Shown piece by piece: positions 40,181 through 54,583 of a DNA stretch of 64,000 nt; the first letter of the stretch is position 1; each line of letters starts with the position of its first letter. The notes under the pieces are model-generated. The model ran no database searches, was not told the origin of the DNA, and saw nothing but the letters and a program-made list of their open reading frames with translations. The stretch comes from Gordius sp. MW1 (lineage: Eukaryota; Nematomorpha; Gordioida; Gordea; Gordiidae): NCBI GenBank assembly GCA_964036665.1, contig OZ038526.1, positions 124,001 through 188,000 on the forward strand. The letters run 5' to 3'. A program made the translations under genes and the position numbers.

Positions 40181-40184
40181 TCAA

Positions 40185-41043
40185 CCGTCTGTGGGATTTT
40201 CAACACGATAAAGAAGAAGAAGAAGCGTGAGTGGGCGTGAATTTTTTTTTAATACCACCGTGAGTGGGCGGGCCGTGAATAAAAATTTGGGCCCGCGCCC
40301 AACATGCATACATAAACACATTGCATACATACATAAATACATTACATGGCCGTGAATAAAAATTTGGGCCCGCGCCCAACATGCATACATACATACATAA
40401 ACACATTGCATACATACATAAATACATTACATACGTACATACATACCTTAGTACATACATACATACATTGCATACATAAATACATTGCAACATACATAAA
40501 TACATTGTATACATACATATATATGTAGAAGATAGCTATATATAAGGATATTTTGCATATCTAATTCATGGTGGCTAAGAATGATTGTGCCAAATTTATT
40601 TTATGGATCTTTAAATGTGGTATACACAAATAAATAAATCATTATTTTTACATTTTACACATAATTTTACTTTTATTATTCGTCTTCATCATATTTCGAA
40701 GCTATATGAAGTCTTAAGTTCAATCTTTTATACCGCCATCTATTATTTGTTTTAATTTAGATTTTTTTTAAGTTAATAATTTTTGATTATAAAGAGAATT
40801 ACATATTTTTTGTTGAAATTTGCCGATGTATATCTGAAACCATGGTTGTAAGTACTAAATCTTTGATTGAAAAATATGGCCAAAATTATGATGTATTGTA
40901 AATTCTAAGATTCATTGGAGGAAACTAAAAAAACAATGAATAAATGCGTTGTCATAAAATTAAAAATTATGTGAAATTGAACGTATGTTTTACCCAGTAG
41001 CGTAGTGAGGGGGGGGATTTATAGATAAACAGAGAAATATTAA
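40185..41043 (+). repeat. spacer copy 12 (859 bp, G8), S lineage
   Basis: Full copy with the common GGCCGTGAAT form. Opens the second S+L dimer. Confidence 0.93.
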
Positions 41044-42830
41044 AAATTTAGACAGAAATTTATCTAATATCCACAAATTTAGACAGAAATTTATAGAATA
41101 TCCACAAATTTAGAGAGAAATTTCTAAAGAATCAAAATATTTAGACAGAAATTTATAGAATATCCACAAATTTAGACAAAAATTTAAAAATAATCAAAAA
41201 ATTTAGACAGAAATTTATCGAATATCCACAAATTTAGACAGAAATTTATAGAATATCCACAAATTTAGAGAGAAATTTATAAAATCAAAAAATTTAGACA
41301 GAAATTTATAGAATATCCACAAATTTAGAGAGAAATTTATAAAGAATCAAAAAATTTAGACAGAAATTTATAGAATATCCACAAATTTAGACAGAAATTT
41401 ACAAAGAATCAAACAATTTAGAAAGAAATTTATAGAATATCCACAAATTTAGACAAAAATTTAAAAATAATCAAAAAATTTAGACAGAAATTTATCGAAT
41501 ATCCACAAATTTAGACAGAATTTATAGAATATCCACAAATTTAGAGAGAAATTTATAGAATATCCACAAATTTAGACAGAACTTTATCGAATATCCACAA
41601 ATTTCGACAGAAATTTATAGAATTTCCACAAATTTAGACAAAAATTTAAAAATAATCAAAAAATTTAGACAGAAATTTATCGAATATCCACAAATTTAGA
41701 CAGAAATTTATCGAATATCCACAAATTTAGACAGAAATTTATAGAATATTGTCAAATTTAGAGAGAAATTTATAAAGAATCAAAAAATTTAGACAGAAAT
41801 TTATAGAATATCCACAAATTTAGACAAAATTAAAAATAATCAAAAAATTTAGACAGAAATTTATAAAAAAAACCACAAATTTAGAGAGAAATTTATAGAA
41901 TATCCACAAATTTAGAGAGAAATTTAAAAATAATCAAAAAAATTTAGACAGAAATTTATCGAATATCCACAAAGTTAGACAGAAATTTATCGAATATCCA
42001 CAAATTTAGACAGAAATTTATAGAATATCCACAAATTTAGAGAGAAATTTATAAAGAATCAAAAAATTTAGACAGAAATTTATAGAATACACAAATTTAG
42101 ACAAAAATTTAAAAATAATCAACAAATTTAGACAGAAATTTATCGAATATCCACAAATTTAGACAGAAATTTATAGAATATCCACAAATTTAGAGAGAAA
42201 TTTATAGAATATCCACAAATTTAGAGAGAAATTTAAAAATAATCAAAAAATTTAGACAGAAATTTATCGAATATCCACAAATTTAAACAGAAATTTATAG
42301 AATATCCACAAATTTAGAGAGAAATTTATAGAATATCCACAAATTTAGACAGAACTTTATCGAATATCCACAAATTTAGACAGAAATTTATAGAATATCC
42401 ACAAATTTAGACAGAAATTTATAGAATATCCACAAATTTAGACAAAAATTTAAAAATAATCAAAAAATTCAGACAAAAATTTATGGAATATCCACAAATT
42501 TAGACAGAAATTTATAGAATATTTTCAAATTTAGAGAGAAATAAAGAATCAAAAAATTTAGACAGAAATTTATAGAATATACACAAATTTAGACAAAAAT
42601 TAAAAATAATCAAAAAATTTAGACAGAAATTTATAGAATATCCACAAATTTACACAAAAATATAAAAATAATCAAAAAATTTAGACAGAAATTTATAGAA
42701 TATCCACCAATTTAGACAAAAATTTAAAAATAATCAAAAAATTTAGACAGAAATTTATCGAATATCAACAAATTTAGACAAAAATTTAAAAATAATCAAA
42801 AAATTTAGACAGAAATTTATCGAATATCAA
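41044..42830 (+). repeat. satellite block, S type (1787 bp)
   Basis: Canonical S landmarks: TTTATAAAATC near 41278, GAATTTCCAC near 41622, ATTCAGACAAAAAT at 42467 (offset 2286 from the unit start at 40181). That offset is used to interpret the chimera at 50518-53724. Confidence 0.92.
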
Positions 42831-43692
42831 CCGTCTGTGGGATTTTCAACACGATAAAGAAGAAGAAGAAGCGTGAGTGGGCGTGAATTTTTTTTTAATA
42901 CCACCGTGAGTGGGCGGGCCGTGAATAAAAATTTGGGCCCGCGCCCAACATGCATACATAAACACATTGCATACATACATAAATACATTACATGGCCGTG
43001 AATAAAAATTTGGGCCCGCGCCCAACATGCATACATACATACATAAACACATTGCATACATACATAAATACATTACATACGTACATACATACCTTAGTAC
43101 ATACATACATACAATGCATACATAAATACATTGCAACATACATAAATACATTGTATACATACATATATATGTAGAAGATAGCTATATATAAGGATATTTT
43201 GCATATCTAATTCATGGTGGCTAAGAATGATTGTGCCAAATTTATTTTATGGATCTTTAAATGTGGTATACACAAATAAATAAATCATTATTTTTACATT
43301 TTACACATAATTTTACTTTTATTATTCGTCTTCATCATATTTCGAAGCTATATGAAGTCTTAAGTTCAATCTTTTATACCGCCATCTATTATTTGTTTTA
43401 ATTTAGATTTTTTTTAAGTTAATAATTTTTGATTATAAAGAGAATTACATATTTTTTGTTGAAATTTGCCGATGTATATCTGAAACCATGGTTGTAAGTA
43501 CTAAATCTTTGATTGAAAAATATGGCCAAAATTATGATGTATTGTAAATTCTAAGATTCATTGGAGGAAACTAAAAAAACAATGAATAAATGCGTTGTCA
43601 TAAAATTAAAAATTATGTGAAATTGAACGTATGTTTTACCCAGTAGCGTAGTGAGGGGGGGGGGGATTTATAGATAAACAGAGAAATATTAA
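42831..43692 (+). repeat. spacer copy 13 (862 bp, G11), L lineage
   Basis: Full copy with the longest G tract, shared with copy 16. T-to-A at 43114 is shared with copy 11. Confidence 0.93.
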
Positions 43693-46600
43693 AAATTTAG
43701 ACAGAAATTTATCTAATATCCACAAATTTAGACAGAAATTTATAGAATATCCACAAATTTAGAGAGAAATTTCTAAAGAATCAAAATATTTAGACAGAAA
43801 TTTATAGAATATCCACAAATTTAGACAAAAATTTAAAAATAATCAAAAAATTTAGACAGAAATTTATCGAATATCCACAAATTTAGACAGAATTTATAGA
43901 ATATCCACAAATTTAGAGAGAAATTTATAGAATATCCACAAATTTAGACAGAACTTTATCGAATATCCACAAATTTCGACAGAAATTTATAGAATATCCA
44001 CAAATTTAGACAAAAATTTAAAAATAAAAAAATTTAGACAGAAATTTATCGAATATCCACAAATTTAGACAGAAATTTATCGAATATCCACAAATTTAGA
44101 CAGAAATTTATAGAATATTGTCAAATTTAGAGAGAAATTTATAAAGAATCAAAAAATTTAGACAGAAATTTATAGAATATCCACAAATTTAGACAAAAAT
44201 TAAAAATAATCAAAAAATTTATACAGAAATTTATAAAAAAACCACAAATTTAGAGAGAAATTTATAGAATATCCACAAATTTAGAGAGAAATTTAAAAAT
44301 AATCAAAAAAATTTAGACAGGAATTTATCGAATATCCACAAAGTTAGACAGAAATTTATCGAATATCCACAAATTTAGACAGAAATTTATAGAATATCCA
44401 CAAATTTAGAGAGAAATTTATAAAGAATCAAAAAATTTAGACAGAAATTTATAGAATATCCACAAATTTAGACAAAAATTTAAAAATAATCAACAAATTT
44501 AGACAGAAATTTATCGAATATCCACAAATTTAGACAGAAATTTATAGAATATCCACAAATTTAGAGAGAAATTTATAGAATATCCACAAATTTAGAGAGA
44601 AATTTAAAAATAATCAAAAAATTTAGACAGAAATTTATCGAATATCCACAAATTTAGACAGAAATTTATAGAATATCCACAAATTTAGAGAGAAATTTAT
44701 AGAATATCCACAAATTTAGACAGAACTTTATAGAATATCCACAAATTTAGACAAAAATTTAAAAATAATCAAAAAATTCAGACAGAAATTTATGGAATAT
44801 CCACAAATTTAGACAGAAATTTATCGAATATCCACAAATTTAGACAGAAATTTATAGAATATCCACAAATTTAGACAGAAATTTATAGAATATCCACAAA
44901 TTTAGACAGAAATTTATAGAATATCCACAAATTTAGAGAGAAATTTATAAAGAATCAAAAAATTTAGACAGAAATTTATAGAATATCCACAAATTTAGAC
45001 AGAAATTTACAAAGAATCAAAAAATTTAGACAAAAATTTATAGAATATCCACAAATTTAGACAAAAATTTAAAAATAATCAAAAAATTTAGACAGAAATT
45101 TATCGAATATCCACAAATTTAGACAGAATTTATAGAATATCCACAAATTTAGAGAGAAATTTATAGAATATCCACAAATTTAGACAGAACTTTATCGAAT
45201 ATCCACAAATTTCGACAGAAATTTATAGAATATCCACAAATTTAGACAAAAATTTAAAAATAATCAAAAAATTTAGACAGAAATTTATCGAATATCCACA
45301 AATTTAGACAGAAATTTATCGAATATCCACAAATTTAGACAGAAATTTATAGAATATTGTCAAATTTAGAGAGAAATTTATAAAGAATCAAAAAATTTAG
45401 ACAGAAATTTATAGAATATCCACAAATTTAGACAAAAATTAAAAATAATCAAACAATTTATACAGAAATTTATAAAAAAACCACAAATTTAGAGAGAAAT
45501 TTATAGAATATCCACAAATTTAGAGAGAAATTTAAAAATAATCAAAAAAATTTAGACAGGAATTTATCGAATATCCACAAAGTTAGACAGAAATTTATCG
45601 AATATCCACAAATTTAGACAGAAATTTATAGAATATCCACAAATTTAGAGAGAAATTTATAAAGAATCAAAAAATTTAGACAGAAATTTATAGAATATCC
45701 ACAAATTTAGACAAAAATTTAAAAATAATCAACAAATTTAAACAGAAATTTATCGAATATCCACAAATTTAGACAGAAATTTATAGAATATCCACAAATT
45801 TAGAGAGAAATTTATAGAATATCCACAAATTTAGAGAGAAATTTAAAAATAATCAAAAAATTTAGACAGAAATTTATCGAATATCCACAAATTTAGACAG
45901 AAATTTATAGAATATCCACAAATTTAGAGAGAAATTTATAGAATATCCACAAATTTAGACAGAACTTTATAGAATATCCACAAATTTAGACAAAAATTTA
46001 AAAATAATCAAAAAATTCAGACAGAAATTTATGGAATATCCACAAATTTAGACAGAAATTTATCGAATATCCACAAATTTAGACAGAAATTTATAGAATA
46101 TCCACAAATTTAGACAGAAATTTATAGAATATCCACAAATTTAGACAGAAATTTATAGAATATCCACAAATTTAGACAAAAATTTAAAAATAATCAAAAA
46201 ATTCAGACAGAAATTTATGGAATATCCACAAATTTAGACAGAAATTTATAGAATATTCTCAAATTTAGAGAGAAATTTATAAAGAATCAAAAAATGTAGA
46301 CAGAAATTTATAGAATATACACAAATTTAGACAAAAATTAAAAATAATCAAAAAATTTAGACAGAAATTTATAAAAAAACCACAAATTTAGAGAGAAATT
46401 TATAGAATATCCACAAATTTAGATAGAAATTTAAAAATAATCAAAAAAATTTAGACAGAAATTTATCGAATATCCACAAAGTTAGACAGAAATTTATCGA
46501 ATATCCACAAATTTAGACAGAAATTTATAGAATATCCACAAATTTAGAGAGAAATTTATAAAGAATCAAAAAATTTAGACAGAAATTTATAGAATGTCCA

Positions 46601-49600
46601 CAAATTTAGACAAAAATTTAAAAATAATCAACAAATTTAGACAGAAATTTATCGAATATCCACAAATTTAGACAGAAATTTATAGAATATCCTCAAATTT
46701 AGAGAGAAATTTATAGAATATCCACAAATTTAGACAGAAATTTAAAAATAATCAAAAAATTTAGACAGAAATTTATCGAATATCCACAAATTTAGACAGA
46801 AATTTATAGAATATCCACAAATTTAGAGAGAAATTTATAGAATATCCACAAATTTAGACAGAACTTTATCGAATATCCACAAATTTAGACAGAAATTTAT
46901 AGAATATCCACAAATTTAGACAGAAATTTATAGAATATCCACAAATTTAGACAAAAATTTAAAAATAATCAAAAAATTCAGACAGAAATTTATGGAATAT
47001 CCACAAATTTAGACAGAAATTTATAGAATATTCTCAAATTTAGAGAGAAATTTATAGAATATCCACAAATTTAGACAAAAATTTAAAAATAATCAAAAAA
47101 TTCAGACAGAAATTTATGGAATATCCACAAATTTAGACAGAAATTTATAGAATATTCTCAAATTTAGAGAGAAATTTATAAAGAATCAAAAAATGTAGAC
47201 AGAAATTTATAGAATATACACAAATTTAGACAAAAATTAAAAATAATCAAAAAATTTAGACAGAAATTTATAAAAAAACCACAAATTTAGAGAGAAATTT
47301 ATAGAATATCCACAAATTTAGATAGAAATTTAAAAATAATCAAAAAAATTTAGACAGAAATTTATCGAATATCCACAAAGTTAGACAGAAATTTATCGAA
47401 TATCCACAAATTTAGACAGAAATTTATAGAATATCCACAAATTTAGAGAGAAATTTATAAAGAATCAAAAAATTTAGACAGAAATTTATAGAATGTCCAC
47501 AAATTTAGACAAAAATTTAAAAATAATCAACAAATTTAGACAGAAATTTATCGAATATCCACAAATTTAGACAGAAATTTATAGAATATCCTCAAATTTA
47601 GAGAGAAATTTATAGAATATCCACAAATTTAGACAGAAATTTAAAAATAATCAAAAAATTTAGACAGAAATTTATCGAATATCCACAAATTTAGACAGAA
47701 ATTTATAGAATATCCACAAATTTAGAGAGAAATTTATAGAATATCCACAAATTTAGACAGAACTTTATCGAATATCCACAAATTTAGACAGAAATTTATA
47801 GAATATCCACAAATTTAGACAGAAATTTATAGAATATCCACAAATTTAGACAAAAATTTAAAAATAATCAAAAAATTCAGACAGAAATTTATGGAATATC
47901 CACAAATTTAGACAGAAATTTATAGAATATTCTCAAATTTAGAGAGAAATTTATAAAGAATCAAAAAATTTAGACAGAAATTTATAGAATATACACAAAT
48001 TTAGACAAAAATTAAAAATAATCAAAAAATTTAGACAGAAATTTATAGAATATCCACTAATTTAGACAAAAATTTAAAAATAATCAAAAAATTTAGACAA
48101 AAATATATCGAATATCCACAAATTTAGTCAGAAATTTATAGAATATCCACAAATTTAGACAAAAATTTAAAAATAATCAAAAAATTTAGACAGAAATTTA
48201 TCTAACATATACAAATTTAGACAGAAATTTATAGAATATCCACAAATTTATAGAGAAATTTATAAAGAATCAAAATATTTAGACAGAAATTTATAGAATA
48301 TCCACAAATTTAGACAGAAATTTATAGAATATTCTCAAATTTAGAGAGAAATTTATAAAGAATCAAAAAATTTAGACAGAAATTTATAGAATATCCACAA
48401 ATTTAGACAAAAATTAAAAATAATCAAAAAATTTAGACATAAATTTATAAAAAAACCACAAATTTAGAGAGAAATTTATAGAATATCCACAAATTTAGAG
48501 AGAAATTTAAAAATAATCAAAAAAATTTAGACAGAAATTTATCAAATATCCACAAAGTTAGACAGAAATTTATCGAATATCCACAAATTTAGACAGAAAT
48601 TTATAGAATATCCACAAATTTAGACAGAAATTTATAAAGAATCAAAAAGTTTAGACAGAAATTTATAGAATATCCACAAATTTAGACAAAAATTTAAAAA
48701 TAATCAAAAAATTTAGACAGAAATTTATCGAATATCCACAAATTTAGACAGAAATTTATAGAATATCCACAACTTTAGAGAGAAATTTATAGAATATCCA
48801 CAAATTTAGACAAAAATTTAAAAATAATCAAAAAATTTAGACAGAACTTTATCGAATATCCACAAATTTAGACAGAAATTTATAGAATATCCACAAATTT
48901 AGACAGAAATTTATAGAATATCCACAAATTTAGACAAAAATTTAAAAATAATCAAAAAATTCAGACAGAAATTTATGGAATATCCACAAATTTAGACAGA
49001 AATTTATAGAATATTTTCAAATTTAGAGAGAAATAAAGAATCAAAAAATTTAGACAGAAATTTATAGAATATACACAAATTTAGACAAAAATTAAAAATA
49101 ATCAAAAAATTTAGACAGAAATTTATAGAATATCCACAAATTTACACAAAAATATAAAAATAATCAAAAAATTTAGACAGAAATTTATAGAATATCCACC
49201 AATTTAGACAAAAATTTAAAAATAATCAAAAAATTTAGACAGAAATTTATCAAATATCGACAAATTTAGACAAAAATTTAAAAATAATCAAAAAATTTAG
49301 ACAGAAATTTATGGAATATCCACAAATTTAGACAGAAATTTATAGAATATTTTCAAATTTAGAGAGAAATAAAGAATCAAAAAATTTAGACAGAAATTTA
49401 TAGAATATACACAAATTTAGACAAAAATTAAAAATAATCAAAAAATTTAGACAGAAATTTATAGAATATCCACAAATTTACACAAAAATATAAAAATAAT
49501 CAAAAAATTTAGACAGAAATTTATAGAATATCCACCAATTTAGACAAAAATTTAAAAATAATCAAAAAATTTAGACAGAAATTTATCGAATATCAACAAA

Positions 49601-49658
49601 TTTAGACAAAAATTTAAAAATAATCAAAAAATTTAGACAGAAATTTATCGAATATCAA
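43693..49658 (+). repeat. satellite block, L type (5966 bp)
   Basis: Reference L block: 3-bp deletion near 44025, 1239-bp duplication (43886/45122), 899-bp duplication (46256/47155), GTCAGAAATTT near 48127, ATCTAACATATAC near 48201, CCACAACTTTAGAG near 48768, and the doubled right end. Confidence 0.92.
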
Positions 49659-50517
49659 CCGTCTGTGGGATTTTCAACACGATAAAGAAGAAGAAGAAGC
49701 GTGAGTGGGCGTGAATTTTTTTTTAATACCACCGTGAGTGGGCGGGCCGTGAATAAAAATTTGGGCCCGCGCCCAACATGCATACATAAACACATTGCAT
49801 ACATACATAAATACATTACATGGCCGTGAATAAAAATTTGGGCCCGCGCCCAACATGCATACATACATACATAAACACATTGCATACATACATAAATACA
49901 TTACATACGTACATACATACCTTAGTACATACATACATACATTGCATACATAAATACATTGCAACATACATAAATACATTGTATACATACATATATATGT
50001 AGAAGATAGCTATATATAAGGATATTTTGCATATCTAATTCATGGTGGCTAAGAATGATTGTGCCAAATTTATTTTATGGATCTTTAAATGTGGTATACA
50101 CAAATAAATAAATCATTATTTTTACATTTTACACATAATTTTACTTTTATTATTCGTCTTCATCATATTTCGAAGCTATATGAAGTCTTAAGTTCAATCT
50201 TTTATACCGCCATCTATTATTTGTTTTAATTTAGATTTTTTTTAAGTTAATAATTTTTGATTATAAAGAGAATTACATATTTTTTGTTGAAATTTGCCGA
50301 TGTATATCTGAAACCATGGTTGTAAGTACTAAATCTTTGATTGAAAAATATGGCCAAAATTATGATGTATTGTAAATTCTAAGATTCATTGGAGGAAACT
50401 AAAAAAACAATGAATAAATGCGTTGTCATAAAATTAAAAATTATGTGAAATTGAACGTATGTTTTACCCAGTAGCGTAGTGAGGGGGGGGATTTATAGAT
50501 AAACAGAGAAATATTAA
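49659..50517 (+). repeat. spacer copy 14 (859 bp, G8), S lineage
   Basis: Full copy with no private changes noticed. Followed by a chimeric block. Confidence 0.93.
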
Positions 50518-53500
50518 AAATTTAGACAGAAATTTATCTAATATCCACAAATTTAGACAGAAATTTATAGAATATCCACAAATTTAGAGAGAAATTTCTA
50601 AAGAATCAAAATATTTAGACAGAAATTTATAGAATATCCACAAATTTAGACAAAAATTTAAAAATAATCAAAAAATTTAGACAGAAATTTATCGAATATC
50701 CACAAATTTAGACAGAAATTTATAGAATATCCACAAATTTAGAGAGAAATTTATAAAATCAAAAAATTTAGACAGAAATTTATAGAATATCCACAAATTT
50801 AGAGAGAAATTTATAAAGAATCAAAAAATTTAGACAGAAATTTATAGAATATCCACAAATTTAGACAGAAATTTACAAAGAATCAAACAATTTAGAAAGA
50901 AATTTATAGAATATCCACAAATTTAGACAAAAATTTAAAAATAATCAAAAAATTTAGACAGAAATTTATCGAATATCCACAAATTTAGACAGAATTTATA
51001 GAATATCCACAAATTTAGAGAGAAATTTATAGAATATCCACAAATTTAGACAGAACTTTATCGAATATCCACAAATTTCGACAGAAATTTATAGAATTTC
51101 CACAAATTTAGACAAAAATTTAAAAATAATCAAAAAATTTAGACAGAAATTTATCGAATATCCACAAATTTAGACAGAAATTTATCGAATATCCACAAAT
51201 TTAGACAGAAATTTATAGAATATTGTCAAATTTAGAGAGAAATTTATAAAGAATCAAAAAATTTAGACAGAAATTTATAGAATATCCACAAATTTAGACA
51301 AAATTAAAAATAATCAAAAAATTTAGACAGAAATTTATAAAAAAAACCACAAATTTAGAGAGAAATTTATAGAATATCCACAAATTTAGAGAGAAATTTA
51401 AAAATAATCAAAAAAATTTAGACAGAAATTTATCGAATATCCACAAAGTTAGACAGAAATTTATCGAATATCCACAAATTTAGACAGAAATTTATAGAAT
51501 ATCCACAAATTTAGAGAGAAATTTATAAAGAATCAAAAAATTTAGACAGAAATTTATAGAATACACAAATTTAGACAAAAATTTAAAAATAATCAACAAA
51601 TTTAGACAGAAATTTATCGAATATCCACAAATTTAGACAGAAATTTATAGAATATCCACAAATTTAGAGAGAAATTTATAGAATATCCACAAATTTAGAG
51701 AGAAATTTAAAAATAATCAAAAAATTTAGACAGAAATTTATCGAATATCCACAAATTTAAACAGAAATTTATAGAATATCCACAAATTTAGAGAGAAATT
51801 TATAGAATATCCACAAATTTAGACAGAACTTTATCGAATATCCACAAATTTAGACAGAAATTTATAGAATATCCACAAATTTAGACAGAAATTTATAGAA
51901 TATCCACAAATTTAGACAAAAATTTAAAAATAATCAAAAAATTCAGACAGAAATTTATGGAATATCCACAAATTTAGACAGAAATTTATAGAATATTCTC
52001 AAATTTAGAGAGAAATTTATAAAGAATCAAAAAATTTAGACAGAAATTTATAGAATATACACAAATTTAGACAAAAATTAAAAATAATCAAAAAATTTAG
52101 ACAGAAATTTATAGAATATCCACTAATTTAGACAAAAATTTAAAAATAATCAAAAAATTTAGACAAAAATATATCGAATATCCACAAATTTAGTCAGAAA
52201 TTTATAGAATATCCACAAATTTAGACAAAAATTTAAAAATAATCAAAAAATTTAGACAGAAATTTATCTAACATATACAAATTTAGACAGAAATTTATAG
52301 AATATCCACAAATTTATAGAGAAATTTATAAAGAATCAAAATATTTAGACAGAAATTTATAGAATATCCACAAATTTAGACAGAAATTTATAGAATATTC
52401 TCAAATTTAGAGAGAAATTTATAAAGAATCAAAAAATTTAGACAGAAATTTATAGAATATCCACAAATTTAGACAAAAATTAAAAATAATCAAAAAATTT
52501 AGACATAAATTTATAAAAAAACCACAAATTTAGAGAGAAATTTATAGAATATCCACAAATTTAGAGAGAAATTTAAAAATAATCAAAAAAATTTAGACAG
52601 AAATTTATCAAATATCCACAAAGTTAGACAGAAATTTATCGAATATCCACAAATTTAGACAGAAATTTATAGAATATCCACAAATTTAGACAGAAATTTA
52701 TAAAGAATCAAAAAGTTTAGACAGAAATTTATAGAATATCCACAAATTTAGACAAAAATTTAAAAATAATCAAAAAATTTAGACAGAAATTTATCGAATA
52801 TCCACAAATTTAGACAGAAATTTATAGAATATCCACAACTTTAGAGAGAAATTTATAGAATATCCACAAATTTAGACAAAAATTTAAAAATAATCAAAAA
52901 ATTTAGACAGAACTTTATCGAATATCCACAAATTTAGACAGAAATTTATAGAATATCCACAAATTTAGACAGAAATTTATAGAATATCCACAAATTTAGA
53001 CAAAAATTTAAAAATAATCAAAAAATTCAGACAGAAATTTATGGAATATCCACAAATTTAGACAGAAATTTATAGAATATTTTCAAATTTAGAGAGAAAT
53101 AAAGAATCAAAAAATTTAGACAGAAATTTATAGAATATACACAAATTTAGACAAAAATTAAAAATAATCAAAAAATTTAGACAGAAATTTATAGAATATC
53201 CACAAATTTACACAAAAATATAAAAATAATCAAAAAATTTAGACAGAAATTTATAGAATATCCACCAATTTAGACAAAAATTTAAAAATAATCAAAAAAT
53301 TTAGACAGAAATTTATCAAATATCGACAAATTTAGACAAAAATTTAAAAATAATCAAAAAATTTAGACAGAAATTTATGGAATATCCACAAATTTAGACA
53401 GAAATTTATAGAATATTTTCAAATTTAGAGAGAAATAAAGAATCAAAAAATTTAGACAGAAATTTATAGAATATACACAAATTTAGACAAAAATTAAAAA

Positions 53501-53724
53501 TAATCAAAAAATTTAGACAGAAATTTATAGAATATCCACAAATTTACACAAAAATATAAAAATAATCAAAAAATTTAGACAGAAATTTATAGAATATCCA
53601 CCAATTTAGACAAAAATTTAAAAATAATCAAAAAATTTAGACAGAAATTTATCGAATATCAACAAATTTAGACAAAAATTTAAAAATAATCAAAAAATTT
53701 AGACAGAAATTTATCGAATATCAA
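50518..53724 (+). repeat. satellite block, S-left/L-right chimera (3207 bp)
   Basis: The left part is S (TTTATAAAATC near 50752, GAATTTCCAC near 51093, AATTTAAACAG) up to ATTCAG at 51941, 2286 bp from the unit start, as in the S unit at 40181. From there it follows the L right end: ATTCAG is 1780 bp from the next unit in both this block and 47875-49655. 2286 + 1780 = 4066, the exact unit length. The S-specific CAGACAAAAAT is replaced by the L form CAGACAGAAAT, placing the switch at or just left of 51950. Confidence 0.9.
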
Positions 53725-54583
53725 CCGTCTGTGGGATTTTCAACACGATAAAGAAGAAGAAGAAGCGTGAGTGGGCGTGAATTTTTTTTTAATACCACCG
53801 TGAGTGGGCGGGCCGTGAATAAAAATTTGGGCCCGCGCCCAACATGCATACATAAACACATTGCATACATACATAAATACATTACATGGCCGTGAATAAA
53901 AATTTGGGCCCGCGCCCAACATGCATACATACATACATAAACACATTGCATACATACATAAATACATTACATACGTACATACATACCTTAGTACATACAT
54001 ACATACATTGCATACATAAATACATTGCAACATACATAAATACATTGTATACATACATATATATGTAGAAGATAGCTATATATAAGGATATTTTGCATAT
54101 CTAATTCATGGTGGCTAAGAATGATTGTGCCAAATTTATTTTATGGATCTTTAAATGTGGTATACACAAATAAATAAATCATTATTTTTACATTTTACAC
54201 ATAATTTTACTTTTATTATTCGTCTTCATCATATTTCGAAGCTATATGAAGTCTTAAGTTCAATCTTTTATACCGCCATCTATTATTTGTTTTAATTTAG
54301 ATTTTTTTTAAGTTAATAATTTTTGATTATAAAGAGAATTACATATTTTTTGTTGAAATTTGCCGATGTATATCTGAAACCATGGTTGTAAGTACTAAAT
54401 CTTTGATTGAAAAATATGGCCAAAATTATGATGTATTGTAAATTCTAAGATTCATTGGAGGAAACTAAAAAAACAATGAATAAATGCGTTGTCATAAAAT
54501 TAAAAATTATGTGAAATTGAACGTATGTTTTACCCAGTAGCGTAGTGAGGGGGGGGATTTATAGATAAACAGAGAAATATTAA
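53725..54583 (+). repeat. spacer copy 15 (859 bp, G8), S lineage
   Basis: Full copy with the common GGCCGTGAAT form. Opens the third S+L dimer. Confidence 0.93.

Larger units (their letters stand above)
30596..40184 (+). repeat. S+L higher-order dimer, copy a (9589 bp)
   Basis: S unit of 2646 bp plus L unit of 6943 bp. Matches 40185-49658 and 53725-63199. The L unit is 115 bp longer than that of copy b. I can account for this as +116 bp (four monomers inserted at 36078-36255 with a 7-bp junction loss and a 1-bp monomer deletion), +1 bp near 39620 and -2 bp in the G tract. Confidence 0.87.
34102..40184 (+). repeat. satellite block, L type, longest (6083 bp)
   Basis: Complete L order: AATTGCTAG near 34210, 3-bp deletion, 1239-bp duplication (34295/35531), 899-bp duplication (36781/37680), ATCTAACATATAC near 38725, and a right-end duplication with TTTTC at 39539 and 39876. 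It alone has the out-of-register junction AAGAATCATAGACAG at about 36071 and the four-monomer insertion after it. GAATAAACACAAATTT near 38514 and AAATTTATACAAAAATT near 38930 are private. Confidence 0.9.
40185..49658 (+). repeat. S+L higher-order dimer, copy b (9474 bp)
   Basis: S unit of 2646 bp plus L unit of 6828 bp. It is within 1 bp in length of copy c (53725-63199), with the same G8 then G11 order. The 1-bp difference is an extra A in the run near 59917. Confidence 0.9.
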
